A stretch of 14,317 nucleotides of DNA, from the NCBI GenBank assembly GCA_016779285.1, contig JADHNV010000021.1, forward strand, positions 1-14,317. Direction: 5' to 3'. Below are positions 1 to 6,913 of the stretch, piece by piece. The notes below the pieces were generated by a model that did no database searches, was not told the origin of the DNA, and saw nothing but the letters and a program-made list of their open reading frames with translations. The translations under genes and the position numbers were made by a program. Numbering within the stretch: position 1 is the stretch's first letter; every line of letters starts with the position of its first letter. The DNA comes from SAR86 cluster bacterium. GTDB taxonomy: Bacteria; Pseudomonadota; Gammaproteobacteria; Magnimaribacterales; D2472.

Positions 1-568
1 CTAGCAGAACCTTCCCGAGTTTTTCAAATCCAGTTTCTTTTGAGGATGAAATTGCTAACACATCCTTAGCATTGGTTGCTTTGCTAACTTGTTGAACTGT
101 TTTTATTAAAATATTTTTAGACACTTTGTCCGATTTAGTTAACACAGGAATGTAAGTTACCTCACAACTTTCGCATAATTCAATCATTTCAAGGTCAGTT
201 GGTTTCAAGGGATGCCTGATATCCATAAAAACTATTACTGCTTTCAAGGCTTTTCTGTTTTCAAAATATTTGCCCAATAATGGCCCCCAATCTTTTTTTC
301 TTGAGTGACCAGATTTAGCAAAACCATAGCCAGGCAAATCAAGAAGTTTAAAATTATCCTCTACCTCAAAAAAGTTAATTTCAGTTGTGCGACCTGGGGT
401 TTTGCTGATTCTTGCCAATTTTTTATTTTTTGTAAGAGCATTTAATGCGCTTGATTTTCCAGCATTTGATCTTCCAGATAATAAAATCTCAACCCCAGTA
501 TCTTGGGGAAGGTTTTTATACTTAGTTACTCCAAATAAAAAAGCAGTATTTTTGAAAGGATTTTTCAT
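1..568 (-). CDS. engB: EngB/YihA (YsxC) ribosome-assembly GTPase, C-terminus cut by window edge
   Basis: TrmE-Era-EngA-EngB family GTPase needed for assembly of the large ribosomal subunit; cytoplasmic. The frame was read by hand from the minus strand and gives 189 codons without a stop up to base 1. The P-loop GRSNAGKSS is at residues 32-40, followed by the family hallmark TPGRTTEINFF (57-67, normally TPGRTQLINFF), G3 DLPGYGFA (77-84), MDIRHPL (115-121), G4 TKSDK (144-148), and a G5-like SSSKETG near the end. Against the usual length of about 200-210 residues, only the last 10-20 are missing. The ATG at 568 is the only ATG upstream of the P-loop in this frame, and it gives the short N-terminal extension expected. 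It is divergent from cytochrome c4, the same neighbourhood as in Pseudomonas. Function is near certain. Confidence 0.96.
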   Translation of the reverse strand, partial: MKNPFKNTAFLFGVTKYKNLPQDTGVEILLSGRSNAGKSSALNALTKNKKLARISKTPGRTTEINFFEVEDNFKLLDLPGYGFAKSGHSRKKDWGPLLGKYFENRKALKAVIVFMDIRHPLKPTDLEMIELCESCEVTYIPVLTKSDKVSKNILIKTVQQVSKATNAKDVLAISSSKETGFEKLGKVLL

Positions 569-575
569 AAGATCA

Positions 576-604
576 TTTATCTCAGGCCATGCACGACATA
601 TAAT
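576..604 (+). promoter_or_regulatory. Candidate promoter for cytochrome c4-dsbA-cytochrome c5
   Basis: A perfect TATAAT lies at 599-604 on the plus strand, about 29 bases before the cytochrome c4 ATG. The base run 17 upstream of it (576-581, TTTATC) is a poor -35 match. The element overlaps the -10 of the candidate engB promoter on the other strand, so the two divergent promoters would compete for the same few bases. Confidence 0.35.
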
Positions 605-629
605 ATGCCTTCTTAACTACAACGTACAA
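600..629 (-). promoter_or_regulatory. Candidate sigma70 promoter for engB
   Basis: On the minus strand, TTGTAC (629-624) and TATTAT (605-600) are separated by 18 bases. This puts a start point near 593 and a leader of about 25 bases before the engB ATG at 568. The hexamers match consensus at 4 of 6 and 5 of 6 positions. In AT-rich DNA such matches are common, so this is a position-supported guess. Confidence 0.4.
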
Positions 630-632
630 TTT

Positions 633-1286
633 ATGTTAAAAACTTATTTTATCATTGGCACAAGTATGGTCTCTTTGGCTTTAACAGCAGCTGACGTTAA
701 GATGCCTGATTTGCTAGCCACTGGAGATGCTCAAGCTGGAGCTGCATTAGTTGCAACATGCTCGGCTTGTCATGGAGCTGAAGGTCAAAGCATCAATTCT
801 GATTGGCCCAGTCTTGCAGGGCAAAACCAAAGATACATAAGCGATCAACTGAAATACTTTCAACAAGGCGATCGTGAAAATGCCCTAATGATGGCAGTCA
901 TACCATATCTCAAAAGTCTTTCAGATTCTCAGCTTCTTGATATAGCAGCTTTTTATAATTCTCAATCTCCCGCGGTGGGTCAAGCCAAAGATGATCCTGA
1001 GTTACTGGCATTAGGAGAAAGTCTATACAGAGCTGGAGATTTGGACAGGGGAATACCCGCTTGTACTGCATGCCACTCAGTAAACGGCGCGGGTAATGAC
1101 CAAGCAGGGTTTCCAAGGGTATCAGGTCAACAAAAAGGCTATTTAATTTCCACACTTAAAGAATACAGAAACCTTACAAGGGATGCAGGTGATTACTCTT
1201 TAGTAATGCAATCAGCATCACAAAACTTAAAAGATTCAGACATTGAAGCTTTAGCTAACTACATGCACGGACTTTATCAACAATGA
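633..1286 (+). CDS. Dihaem cytochrome c4 precursor
   Basis: Periplasmic, membrane-associated dihaem cytochrome c that carries electrons from the bc1 complex towards terminal oxidases. It has 217 residues. The hydrophobic N-terminal stretch at about 4-20, ending LTAA, looks like a Sec signal peptide. Two c-type haem motifs are visible, CSACH at 43-47 and CTACH at 144-148, one per class I domain. M86 or M87 and M192 are the likely sixth ligands. The open frame extends back to 387, but that part is antisense to engB. The ATG at 633 starts directly at the signal peptide, so it was chosen; no clear Shine-Dalgarno precedes it. The stop overlaps the start of the DsbA-like gene (ATGA), so the two are translationally coupled. 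The engB / cytochrome c4 / dsbA order matches Pseudomonas. Confidence 0.94.
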   Translation: MLKTYFIIGTSMVSLALTAADVKMPDLLATGDAQAGAALVATCSACHGAEGQSINSDWPSLAGQNQRYISDQLKYFQQGDRENALMMAVIPYLKSLSDSQLLDIAAFYNSQSPAVGQAKDDPELLALGESLYRAGDLDRGIPACTACHSVNGAGNDQAGFPRVSGQQKGYLISTLKEYRNLTRDAGDYSLVMQSASQNLKDSDIEALANYMHGLYQQ

Positions 1287-1900
1287 AAAAAAATATAATT
1301 TTATCCTCTTTTTTATTACTCATTATTTCTGTTTCTATGGCTGCAGAATACCGACTCGGAAGAGACTATGGCTCCCTATCAAGACCGCTGCCCGTGAAAG
1401 AAGACGGAGTGGTAGATGTAGTGGAGGTATTTTGGTATGGCTGCGGAGCTTGTTATAACCTTGCTCCAGTTTCTGCTAGGTGGGCCAAAGAGTTAGACTC
1501 ATCTGTGAATTATCAAAAAATGCCTGTGACATGGGGCCCTGTCCATCAGCTCCATGCAAAACTTTTTTATACCATTGAGGCGCTTGGAATTGGAGACACT
1601 GCCCATGCAGCAGTTTTTACTGCAATACACAAGGAAGGAAATTTTTTAGCCAGCGAGGGCGCAATCTTAGAGTTTCTTGAAAAGCTTGGCATGGATAGAA
1701 GCGAGACAATCAAGTATTTGAATTCTTTTTCTGTCAAACAAAAAGTTAAACGCGCAATAGAGCTTTCCAAACAGTTCAAAGTTACCGCAACACCAATGAT
1801 TTTTGTGGATGGACAGTATAAAATAGAGGCCAAAGGAGGCCACTCAAAAATGCTTAAAGTGGTTGATCATGTGATCGAACTTCAAAAACCAGTTTCTTAG
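1283..1900 (+). CDS. dsbA: DsbA-like periplasmic thiol:disulfide oxidoreductase
   Basis: Thioredoxin-fold enzyme that introduces disulfide bonds into exported proteins. It has 205 residues. The signal peptide is at about 1-20 (cleavage near SMA-AEY). The thioredoxin strand VVEVFWYG leads into the active site CGAC at 54-57. A helical domain follows, including FTAIHKEGNFLA at 112-123 as in Pseudomonas DsbA. The cis-proline loop VTATP has P171. The dipeptide between the cysteines is Gly-Ala, whereas classical DsbA has Pro-His (CPHC), so the redox potential may differ. Overall similarity and neighbourhood still favour DsbA over DsbC, DsbG or a generic thioredoxin. The start codon overlaps the cytochrome c4 stop. 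Placement among c-type cytochromes makes it a plausible supplier of oxidising power during their maturation, though that link is inference. Confidence 0.9.
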   Translation: MKKNIILSSFLLLIISVSMAAEYRLGRDYGSLSRPLPVKEDGVVDVVEVFWYGCGACYNLAPVSARWAKELDSSVNYQKMPVTWGPVHQLHAKLFYTIEALGIGDTAHAAVFTAIHKEGNFLASEGAILEFLEKLGMDRSETIKYLNSFSVKQKVKRAIELSKQFKVTATPMIFVDGQYKIEAKGGHSKMLKVVDHVIELQKPVS

Positions 1901-1917
1901 CAAAGTTTAAAAAAATT

Positions 1918-2328
1918 ATGAAAAAATTTATTCCAATATTTGTTGTAACTTTAGCAATCGTTCTATTTTTTAATGGAAAAAAATATGATGATCTTGTTAG
2001 TTCAAGGCTCAACTCTTCAATTGCAGTCTGTTTGGAAGGTCAATCTTGTGGACAAGCCACTGCTATGAAAGTTGCAGCAGTTGGCGGAGCTAGATCTGCA
2101 GAGTCGATTTATACAACAGGTTGCGCTGCTTGTCATGATGGTGGTGTTGCCGGAGCTCCGATGATGGGTAACAAGAGCCAATGGGAAGCACGTCAAGCTA
2201 AAGGCTACGAAATGCTAGTGAATAATGCTTATAATGGGATTAATGGGATGCCGGCCAAGGGCCTTTGTGCAGACTGCACCAAAGAAGAAATAGGCATAGC
2301 CGTTCAGTACATGCTTGATACTATCTAG
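1918..2328 (+). CDS. Cytochrome c5 family protein, membrane-anchored
   Basis: Monohaem class I c-type cytochrome facing the periplasm. It has 136 residues. Residues 4-18 form one hydrophobic segment followed by Lys and Asp rather than a signal-peptidase site, so it is probably an N-terminal anchor. A linker of about 45 residues, with two cysteines (C38, C44), leads to the haem domain: CAACH at 69-73, the axial Met region NGINGMPAKG with M111, and the pair C117-A-D-C120, which forms the extra disulfide typical of cytochrome c5. The dsbA gene lies 17 bases upstream on the same strand, and its product could form that disulfide. The stop TAG at 2326 lies inside the tail-to-tail overlap with ubiK. 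A partner oxidase is not identifiable here. Confidence 0.9.
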   Translation: MKKFIPIFVVTLAIVLFFNGKKYDDLVSSRLNSSIAVCLEGQSCGQATAMKVAAVGGARSAESIYTTGCAACHDGGVAGAPMMGNKSQWEARQAKGYEMLVNNAYNGINGMPAKGLCADCTKEEIGIAVQYMLDTI

Positions 2329-2572
2329 TCTTAGGCTCTTCTAACAATTCCTCAAGCTTAGACACTCTTTGCTCAAGTCTTTTAGCTAAGTCTTTCAGAG
2401 CTTCGTATTCTTCGCCAGAGACATAACCTTGTGATTTTGCTAGCTCAGCAAATTTATCCTTTAATTCATTCTGAATAATCTTTATATTAGGTTGATCTGT
2501 ATTTTCAGAAAACTCATTAACTTTGTCACGAACAATGCTTACAAAAGCATCGAAAGAATCTTTAGTTGCCAT
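2321..2572 (-). CDS. ubiK: UbiK/YqiC ubiquinone biosynthesis accessory factor (BMFP family)
   Basis: Small protein of 83 residues. The family assists aerobic ubiquinone synthesis by trimerising on the membrane and binding UbiJ. The N-terminal half is amphipathic helix, and the C-terminal half is the family's coiled coil (LKDLAKRLEQRVSKLEELLEE, given here only as a landmark, residues about 59-79), preceded by GYVSGEEYEAL, equivalent to the VSREEFD stretch of E. coli YqiC. The frame could open at a TTG at 2584, but the ATG at 2572 has GAGG six bases upstream and is preferred. It overlaps the end of the HAD gene by 11 bases. Its stop lies 8 bases inside the convergent cytochrome c5 gene. Sequence identity across this family is low, so the call rests on length, heptad pattern and motif. 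Confidence 0.8.
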   Translation of the reverse strand: MATKDSFDAFVSIVRDKVNEFSENTDQPNIKIIQNELKDKFAELAKSQGYVSGEEYEALKDLAKRLEQRVSKLEELLEEPKTR

Positions 2573-3272
2573 AATTATCCTCAACTAGACTTATAAATTG
2601 GGACCATTTATTAAATTGAATCGGTGGGCATTCATCAATATCCCAAGCATGATTATTTAAATTAAACCAGGCTGTATTAATTCCCAACTCACGTGCCCCC
2701 AAGACATCATTGACTGGATGGTCTCCTACATGGAGAGTATTATTAAAATCAACTTGGGAAAGCTCGCGCGCCCTTACAAAGTGACCTTGAGCAGGCTTAT
2801 TGCTTTTTACATCCATAGAAGACACTGAAAAATCAAACAGATGGCCTATGCCTAATTTATTCACATCTGCATTTCCATTAGTAAGGACACCAAGCTTATA
2901 TTGAGCAGACAATTTTTCTAAAACAGTTATTACATCTTCATAGAAAGTCACTTTGTGTCTTTCTCCTAGGAAGAACATATAAGCTTCTTCTATAAATTTA
3001 TTTAAAGCATTTGGATCGTTAAAAAATTTTTTTGTATGGTGAGCAATTGTTTTTTTTCTTAACATCCCCAGATCATATTCTAAGGTTGAATCTTCTCTAA
3101 CTAGCTCACTTCTTATTTTCATAAAATCTTCAAAAGTTCCCCAGTCAATTTTTTCTCCAATCTTATCTTCAGCCCATTTTCTAGAATTATTTTCTGCATT
3201 AATAATTGTGCTTCTGATATCCCAGAACGTATCATCTAAATCAAAGGTAATAAGTTCAATCTTAGACATTTT
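2562..3272 (-). CDS. yigB: HAD-superfamily phosphatase, YigB-like
   Basis: Cytoplasmic haloacid-dehalogenase-type phosphatase. In E. coli the gene after xerC (yigB) acts on the riboflavin intermediate 5-amino-6-ribitylaminouracil phosphate and on FMN; the substrate here is inferred from position. It has 236 residues. Motif I is FDLDDT at 9-14, with D10 as nucleophile and D12 as acid/base. Motif II is LGVLTNGN. The motif III lysine is in DVKSNKPAQGHF. Motif IV is HVGDHPVNDVLGA. A helical cap lies between motifs I and II. An in-frame ATG at 3302 would add ten residues (MKNLILERIR), with AAGG only three bases before it. The ATG at 3272 places motif I as usual, so it is preferred. Either start overlaps the end of xerC. 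Confidence 0.88.
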   Translation of the reverse strand, partial: KMSKIELITFDLDDTFWDIRSTIINAENNSRKWAEDKIGEKIDWGTFEDFMKIRSELVREDSTLEYDLGMLRKKTIAHHTKKFFNDPNALNKFIEEAYMFFLGERHKVTFYEDVITVLEKLSAQYKLGVLTNGNADVNKLGIGHLFDFSVSSMDVKSNKPAQGHFVRARELSQVDFNNTLHVGDHPVNDVLGARELGINTAWFNLNNHAWDIDECPPIQFNKWSQFISLVEDNYGN

Positions 3273-4170
3273 TCTTATGCGCTCTAGGATGAGATTTTTC
3301 ATATACCTTAATTAGATGTTGGTAATCCAGCCTAGTATATATTTGTGTGGTAGATAAGGAGCTATGACCAAGCAATTCTTGAATGCTTCGAAGGTCTCCA
3401 CTGGATTCAAGTAAATGTGTAGCAAAACTATGCCTCAACATGTGAGGATTTACAGGAGGGAGGCCTTGCATAATTGCTATGTTCCTAATTTTTTCCTGTA
3501 CGCTTCTAACAGATATTCTTTTTCCTCTCAGATTAACAAACAAAGAGTTATCTTTGGTTGAGAGCTTCTTTCTTTCACCAATCCATTCATCGATTGCTTT
3601 GCGAGCATAGCGGCCAACCGGCACAAGTCGAGTCTTAGACCCTTTTCCCAATACCCGTAAAAAATTTTTATTATCTTCAAAATCATCTAAATTTGCATTG
3701 ACAGCCTCTGAGACCCGAAGGCCACTTGAGTAGATTAGCTCGATAATGGCTATGTCTCTTTTTCCTTGAACATTCTTCGGCTTAAAATTAAGGAGTTGTG
3801 AAACTTCTTCAGGAGATAAAATGCTCGGAAGATGACTTGGAGATTTTGGGGAATTAATCAAATCAAATGGAGAATTTGTTACCAAACCGCTCTTTTTTAA
3901 ATAATTAAAAAAACCCTTGGCAGAAGAAATATGTCTTTGAATGGAGCGCGCGCCAACATTGTGCTGAAAGAGATCAGCAATCCAAGCCGAACAAATTTCT
4001 TCTGTGAGCTCATTAAAAGAATTAATGCCAGAGATTTCTAAAAATTTAGAAAGTTTATTTAAGTCTCTTTGATAGGAGCTGGTTGTATTTTTACTTAAGC
4101 CTTTAATGGTTTCTAAAAAATCTAAATAATCATAAATTAGTTTGTATAAAAAATACCTTGCTTCATTCAT
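3262..4170 (-). CDS. xerC: Tyrosine recombinase XerC
   Basis: Site-specific recombinase that acts with XerD at dif to resolve chromosome dimers. It has 302 residues, the normal XerC length. The N-terminal SAM-like DNA-binding domain is at about 5-95. The catalytic domain follows with all six expected residues: R152 (SGLRVSEA), K176 (LGKGSKTR), H243 and R246 (NPHMLRHSFATHLLE), H269 (LLGHSSLSTTQ) and nucleophile Y278 (IYTRL). The ATG overlaps the DUF484 stop as ATGA. GAGG lies only one base upstream, so translation probably depends on re-initiation after DUF484. The dapF-DUF484-xerC-HAD order is the housekeeping XerC context, so this is not a phage or integron integrase. Confidence 0.96.
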   Translation of the reverse strand: MNEARYFLYKLIYDYLDFLETIKGLSKNTTSSYQRDLNKLSKFLEISGINSFNELTEEICSAWIADLFQHNVGARSIQRHISSAKGFFNYLKKSGLVTNSPFDLINSPKSPSHLPSILSPEEVSQLLNFKPKNVQGKRDIAIIELIYSSGLRVSEAVNANLDDFEDNKNFLRVLGKGSKTRLVPVGRYARKAIDEWIGERKKLSTKDNSLFVNLRGKRISVRSVQEKIRNIAIMQGLPPVNPHMLRHSFATHLLESSGDLRSIQELLGHSSLSTTQIYTRLDYQHLIKVYEKSHPRAHKKNV

Positions 4171-4796
4171 GCCTCTTTTGACTCAAGGACCGTGACAATA
4201 ATATCTCGGATATACTCTATGAATGTTGTATCTCCGTCGCCAAGGTATTTAGTGGGTTCATTGGATCCAATCTTCAATAGCCCAAAACCACTTTTTAATT
4301 TCATGACGCTGATTACAGCAGATTTAACTGACTCGCCAGAAAAAAATGCATCCATTTTCTCTTTTGATAAAGGCCCCATATGAATGGCATCTTTATTCAT
4401 ATCTAAATTAGTTTTATTTTCAAGTTCTTGTAATTGAGAGTCTGTCAGAATTTCTAAAATACATGAATCAATTTCAAAGTTCTGTTCAAAGAATAGCTCA
4501 ACCGTCTTCTTCACTTCATCAAAATCTTTGGCGGCAATTACTGATAAGGTTAAATTTTTTGATTTAAAAAAGAGCTCTTCATTTTCCTTGCCAGTTGATA
4601 CAAAGCCCGAAAGCATATCCATTAACCTTGACTGTTCATCTCTTAGTTTTCGTACTTGCATTTCAAGCAAGGAGGTGGCTCCATGAGCGTCATGTTTAAA
4701 GCTTAGCTCACTTACTAGAGATTCTCTCGAGAGAAAGAAATCAGTATTTTCCAACAAGTAAAGCTCAACCTCTTTGGCATCTAGTTTTTTAGCCAT
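4167..4796 (-). CDS. DUF484 family protein (YigA-like)
   Basis: Cytoplasmic protein of 209 residues whose biochemical role is not established. The family is recognised from the N-terminal signature: VELYLLENTDFFLSRESL, followed by HGATSLLEMQVRKLRDEQ, an amphipathic, probably coiled helix, then ENEELFFKSKNLTL. The C-terminal half has the alternating pattern of a GAF-like domain, ending in GFGLLKIGSNEP and an aromatic/acidic helix. In E. coli and Pseudomonas the same family sits between dapF and xerC, as here. The ATG overlaps the end of dapF by 16 bases, with GAGG four bases upstream. The xerC start overlaps its stop. Conserved placement hints at a link to XerC or to the operon, but nothing in the sequence proves one. 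Confidence 0.85.
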   Translation of the reverse strand: MAKKLDAKEVELYLLENTDFFLSRESLVSELSFKHDAHGATSLLEMQVRKLRDEQSRLMDMLSGFVSTGKENEELFFKSKNLTLSVIAAKDFDEVKKTVELFFEQNFEIDSCILEILTDSQLQELENKTNLDMNKDAIHMGPLSKEKMDAFFSGESVKSAVISVMKLKSGFGLLKIGSNEPTKYLGDGDTTFIEYIRDIIVTVLESKEA

Positions 4797-5566
4797 ATTC
4801 CCTCACAAATAAATTCAGCCGGACCAACCATTTCAAGCTTATCATTTATTTTTCTGAGACTCAGTTCGCCTCCAGCAGAAATGATTTTTATAGGCGATTG
4901 ATCATTGATATTAAAGCTTGCAGTTGCTGCAGAAGCAGAGCCACATGACAAAGTTTCTCCGGCTCCAGCTTCGTTAGTTCTTAGTTCAAGTTTTTTTGGC
5001 AGTCTAGTAAATAGAGAAATATTTACATTTTTAAAAAACTGCTTTTTTCTAATCTTTGTAGAAAGACCATCAAGATCGTAAGCAAATACTTTTTTTGTTT
5101 CTATAATCAAATGCTGATTGCCAGCGTCTATAAACTTATATTTTTTTAATCCACATCTTTCTAAAAACTTTGCTTCTGGCTTTGGAAGCTCTTTTTGAAC
5201 GGGACAGTCCAATACCACCTTAACTTTTTTAGAGCTCATTGGCTTGATTAAAATTGACTTTGATTTAGTGCCCAACAATAAGGGCTTTTTTGGAGCAAGC
5301 GCTCCTTCCCAAAGGTATGCTCCAACCGATCGAACGCCATTCATGCACATATCTGCCTCAGATCCATCTGTATTAAAGAATTTTATATAAAAATCGTGAT
5401 TAGCATTTTTTGGGGGATTGATTGTAATAAGTTGATCAAACCCAATCCCCTTTTTTCTGTCACCCATTTTTTTTAATTGAGATTTTGACAGAGAATGTGA
5501 TTTAGTAAGATTCTCCATGACAATAAAGTCATTGCCATTGCCATGCATTTTTTTAAAACTAATCAA
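4781..5566 (-). CDS. dapF: Diaminopimelate epimerase DapF, divergent active-site motifs
   Basis: Cofactor-independent epimerase converting LL- to meso-diaminopimelate for lysine and peptidoglycan; cytoplasmic. It has 261 residues. The start is a TTG at 5566, because the family begins immediately before KMHGNGNDF and a strong AGGAGG sits six bases upstream, inside the lysA end. GIGFDQLI is at 41-48. The two catalytic cysteines are present: C74 (ADMCMNG) and C208 (GETLSCGS). Several neighbouring positions are unusual. The usual CGNGxRC reads CMNGVRS, the substrate-contact GNPH reads GNQH (149-152), and the usual ERGxGET reads EAGAGET, with A200 in place of arginine. Retained cysteines, length and the lysA-DUF484 neighbours make DapF the best call. 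Altered kinetics or substrate are possible. Confidence 0.9.
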   Translation of the reverse strand: MISFKKMHGNGNDFIVMENLTKSHSLSKSQLKKMGDRKKGIGFDQLITINPPKNANHDFYIKFFNTDGSEADMCMNGVRSVGAYLWEGALAPKKPLLLGTKSKSILIKPMSSKKVKVVLDCPVQKELPKPEAKFLERCGLKKYKFIDAGNQHLIIETKKVFAYDLDGLSTKIRKKQFFKNVNISLFTRLPKKLELRTNEAGAGETLSCGSASAATASFNINDQSPIKIISAGGELSLRKINDKLEMVGPAEFICEGIWLKN

Positions 5567-6794
5567 CTAGACCCTCCTCAAGAACTGTGAGGGAGGAGTA
5601 ATCCTCTCTCTTTCTTATCAAATAAAATTTATCTTTATCGACCATAATTTCCGGTGCTCTCGGTCGCGAATTGTAGTTTGAGCTCATAACAAAGCCATAG
5701 GCTCCAACAGTTCTAACTGCTAAAAGATCTCCTTCAGAAGCTTCAATATCGATATTTTTTGCTAAGAAATCTCCTGTTTCACAAATAGGCCCAACCAGAT
5801 TTACATTGGACTTAGTACTGATCGTTTTCGATACAGGCCAAACATCATGATGAGCTTGATAGAGAGCTGGACGCAGCAAATCATTCATCGCAGCATCTGC
5901 AATAAGAAAATTATTTTTTTTGTATTCGACTCTTGTGAGCATGATACCCGCATTGGCTGAAATGGAACGACCTGGCTCAAGTATTAGCCTTTCATTTCTG
6001 CCAGCAAATATTTTTTCATAACTTTCTATTAACTCAAATGGTTGAATAGTCTCCTCTCCTACATAATTCACCCCAAGGCCTCCACCCATATCTATAAAGT
6101 CTAAATTAATTTTTAGCCTATCAAGCTCAAGCAAAAGCTCCAAAGCTTGCTTAGCAGCATCTTCAAAACCTTTTAATTCCATAATTTGTGATCCAATATG
6201 ACAAGTTAAACCCACAAGGTTAATACTAGAAATCTGACTAGATTTTTTTATTAATTCTTTTGCGGTCTCAATACTGACACCAAACTTGTCAGATTTTCGA
6301 CCAGTTTTTGTAAACTCATGAACGCCAGCATCAACATTTGGATTAAACCTTATTGCCACAGGGGCTATCTTCTTCATTTCTGCTGCAACCATGCTAAGCC
6401 GACTTAGCTCTTGATCAGACTCAATATTAAAAGAGAGAATATTATTCTCAATGCCTGCTACCATCTCATCTTTTGACTTGCCAACGCCTGAAAAAATAAT
6501 TTTTTTTGGATCTGCCCCAGCTAAAAGTGCCCTATGAAGCTCACCGCCTGAAACGATATCAAAACCGCATCCAGAATTTTTTAAGGTTTTTAAAATTGAA
6601 ATATTTGATAATGCCTTGACTGAAAAACACACAAGTCCATCCATGGTTTTGAATGAGTTTATATATGCATTAGCATGCCTTTGAAGGGTGGCTTTACTGT
6701 ATATGAAAGCCGGCGTTCCATATTTATCTGCTATATTCTTTAAAGCAACGTCTTCAGCATATAGCTCGTCTTCTTTATAATGAAAATGATCCAT
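5559..6794 (-). CDS. lysA: Diaminopimelate decarboxylase LysA
   Basis: PLP enzyme (fold type III) that decarboxylates meso-diaminopimelate to L-lysine. It has 411 residues, the usual length. K60 in CFSVKALSN is the Schiff-base lysine. Also visible are SGGEL (82-86), HIGSQI (199-204), the phosphate-binding GGGLG (237-241), EPGRS (273-277), the substrate-binding pair C338-E339 in CETGD, and AYGFVMSSNYNSRPR towards the C-terminus. The N-terminus MDHFHYKEDELYAEDVAL closely resembles the Pseudomonas LysA start, which fixes the ATG at 6794 although no Shine-Dalgarno is visible. The gap to the upstream lptM stop is only 8 bases, and the end overlaps dapF by 8. This is the lptM-lysA-dapF order of Pseudomonas. 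Confidence 0.97.
   Translation of the reverse strand: MDHFHYKEDELYAEDVALKNIADKYGTPAFIYSKATLQRHANAYINSFKTMDGLVCFSVKALSNISILKTLKNSGCGFDIVSGGELHRALLAGADPKKIIFSGVGKSKDEMVAGIENNILSFNIESDQELSRLSMVAAEMKKIAPVAIRFNPNVDAGVHEFTKTGRKSDKFGVSIETAKELIKKSSQISSINLVGLTCHIGSQIMELKGFEDAAKQALELLLELDRLKINLDFIDMGGGLGVNYVGEETIQPFELIESYEKIFAGRNERLILEPGRSISANAGIMLTRVEYKKNNFLIADAAMNDLLRPALYQAHHDVWPVSKTISTKSNVNLVGPICETGDFLAKNIDIEASEGDLLAVRTVGAYGFVMSSNYNSRPRAPEIMVDKDKFYLIRKREDYSSLTVLEEGLVD
5567..5580 (-). promoter_or_regulatory. Strong ribosome binding site deciding the TTG start of dapF
   Basis: TGAGGAGG on the minus strand ends at 5573, six bases before the TTG at 5566-5564. It lies within the last codons of lysA. It supports TTG initiation rather than the internal ATG at codon 7, which would remove the start of the conserved KMHGNGNDF region and has no Shine-Dalgarno. 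Confidence 0.8.
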
Positions 6795-6802
6795 AGCAGA
6801 AT

Positions 6803-6904
6803 TTAAATATTAAATAGAATCTCAGAAGGTATGGGTGCTTTCATCCCGCAACCCGAAACAATAAAAGAAACTAAAACTAAAAAGAAAAATAGGCGAATTT
6901 TCAT
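6803..6904 (-). CDS. lptM: LptM/LppL-type small lipoprotein, 33 residues
   Basis: Read by hand from the minus strand. The protein begins MKIRLFFFLVLVSFIVSGCG and continues MKAPIPSEI before a short tail. It has a positively charged start, a hydrophobic core and a lipobox VSGC with the lipidated Cys at residue 19. The sequence after it, CGMKAPIP, matches the LptM/YifL hallmark CGLKGPLY. In E. coli LptM binds the LptD-LptE lipopolysaccharide translocon and helps LptD disulfide maturation. Family genes (lppL, yifL) sit directly upstream of lysA or dapF, as here. The mature part is only 15 residues, far shorter than E. coli LptM (67 in total). The ATG lies in the loop-side edge of the ahcY terminator hairpin, with only a weak AGGCG upstream. 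Easily missed because of its size; synteny plus lipobox make it convincing. Confidence 0.85.
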   Translation of the reverse strand: MKIRLFFFLVLVSFIVSGCGMKAPIPSEILFNI

Positions 6905-6913
6905 TCGCCTATT
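6876..6913 (-). terminator. Intrinsic terminator of metF-metK-ahcY, overlapping the lptM start
   Basis: Perfect 10-bp inverted repeat. In minus-strand RNA, AAUAGGCGAA (6913-6904) and UUCGCCUAUU (6897-6888) enclose a 6-base loop (6903-6898), followed at once by UUUCUUUUU. It lies 33 bases after the ahcY stop, in the right orientation. The A of the lptM AUG is the last base of the 5' arm, and the 3' arm encodes lptM codons 3-6. Confidence 0.88.

Noticed and set aside
387..632. N-terminal extension of the cytochrome c4 reading frame
   Set aside because: These 82 codons are antisense to engB; the ATG at 633 opens directly onto a signal peptide and gives the family length.
2573..2584. TTG start for ubiK at 2584
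   Set aside because: The ATG at 2572 has GAGG at proper spacing and the usual N-terminus; the TTG is part of that ribosome binding region.
3262..4170. Tyrosine recombinase as a sign of an integrated mobile element
   Set aside because: It lies in the conserved dapF-DUF484-xerC-HAD order and matches XerC in length and motifs; no att repeats, tRNA or cargo genes are present.
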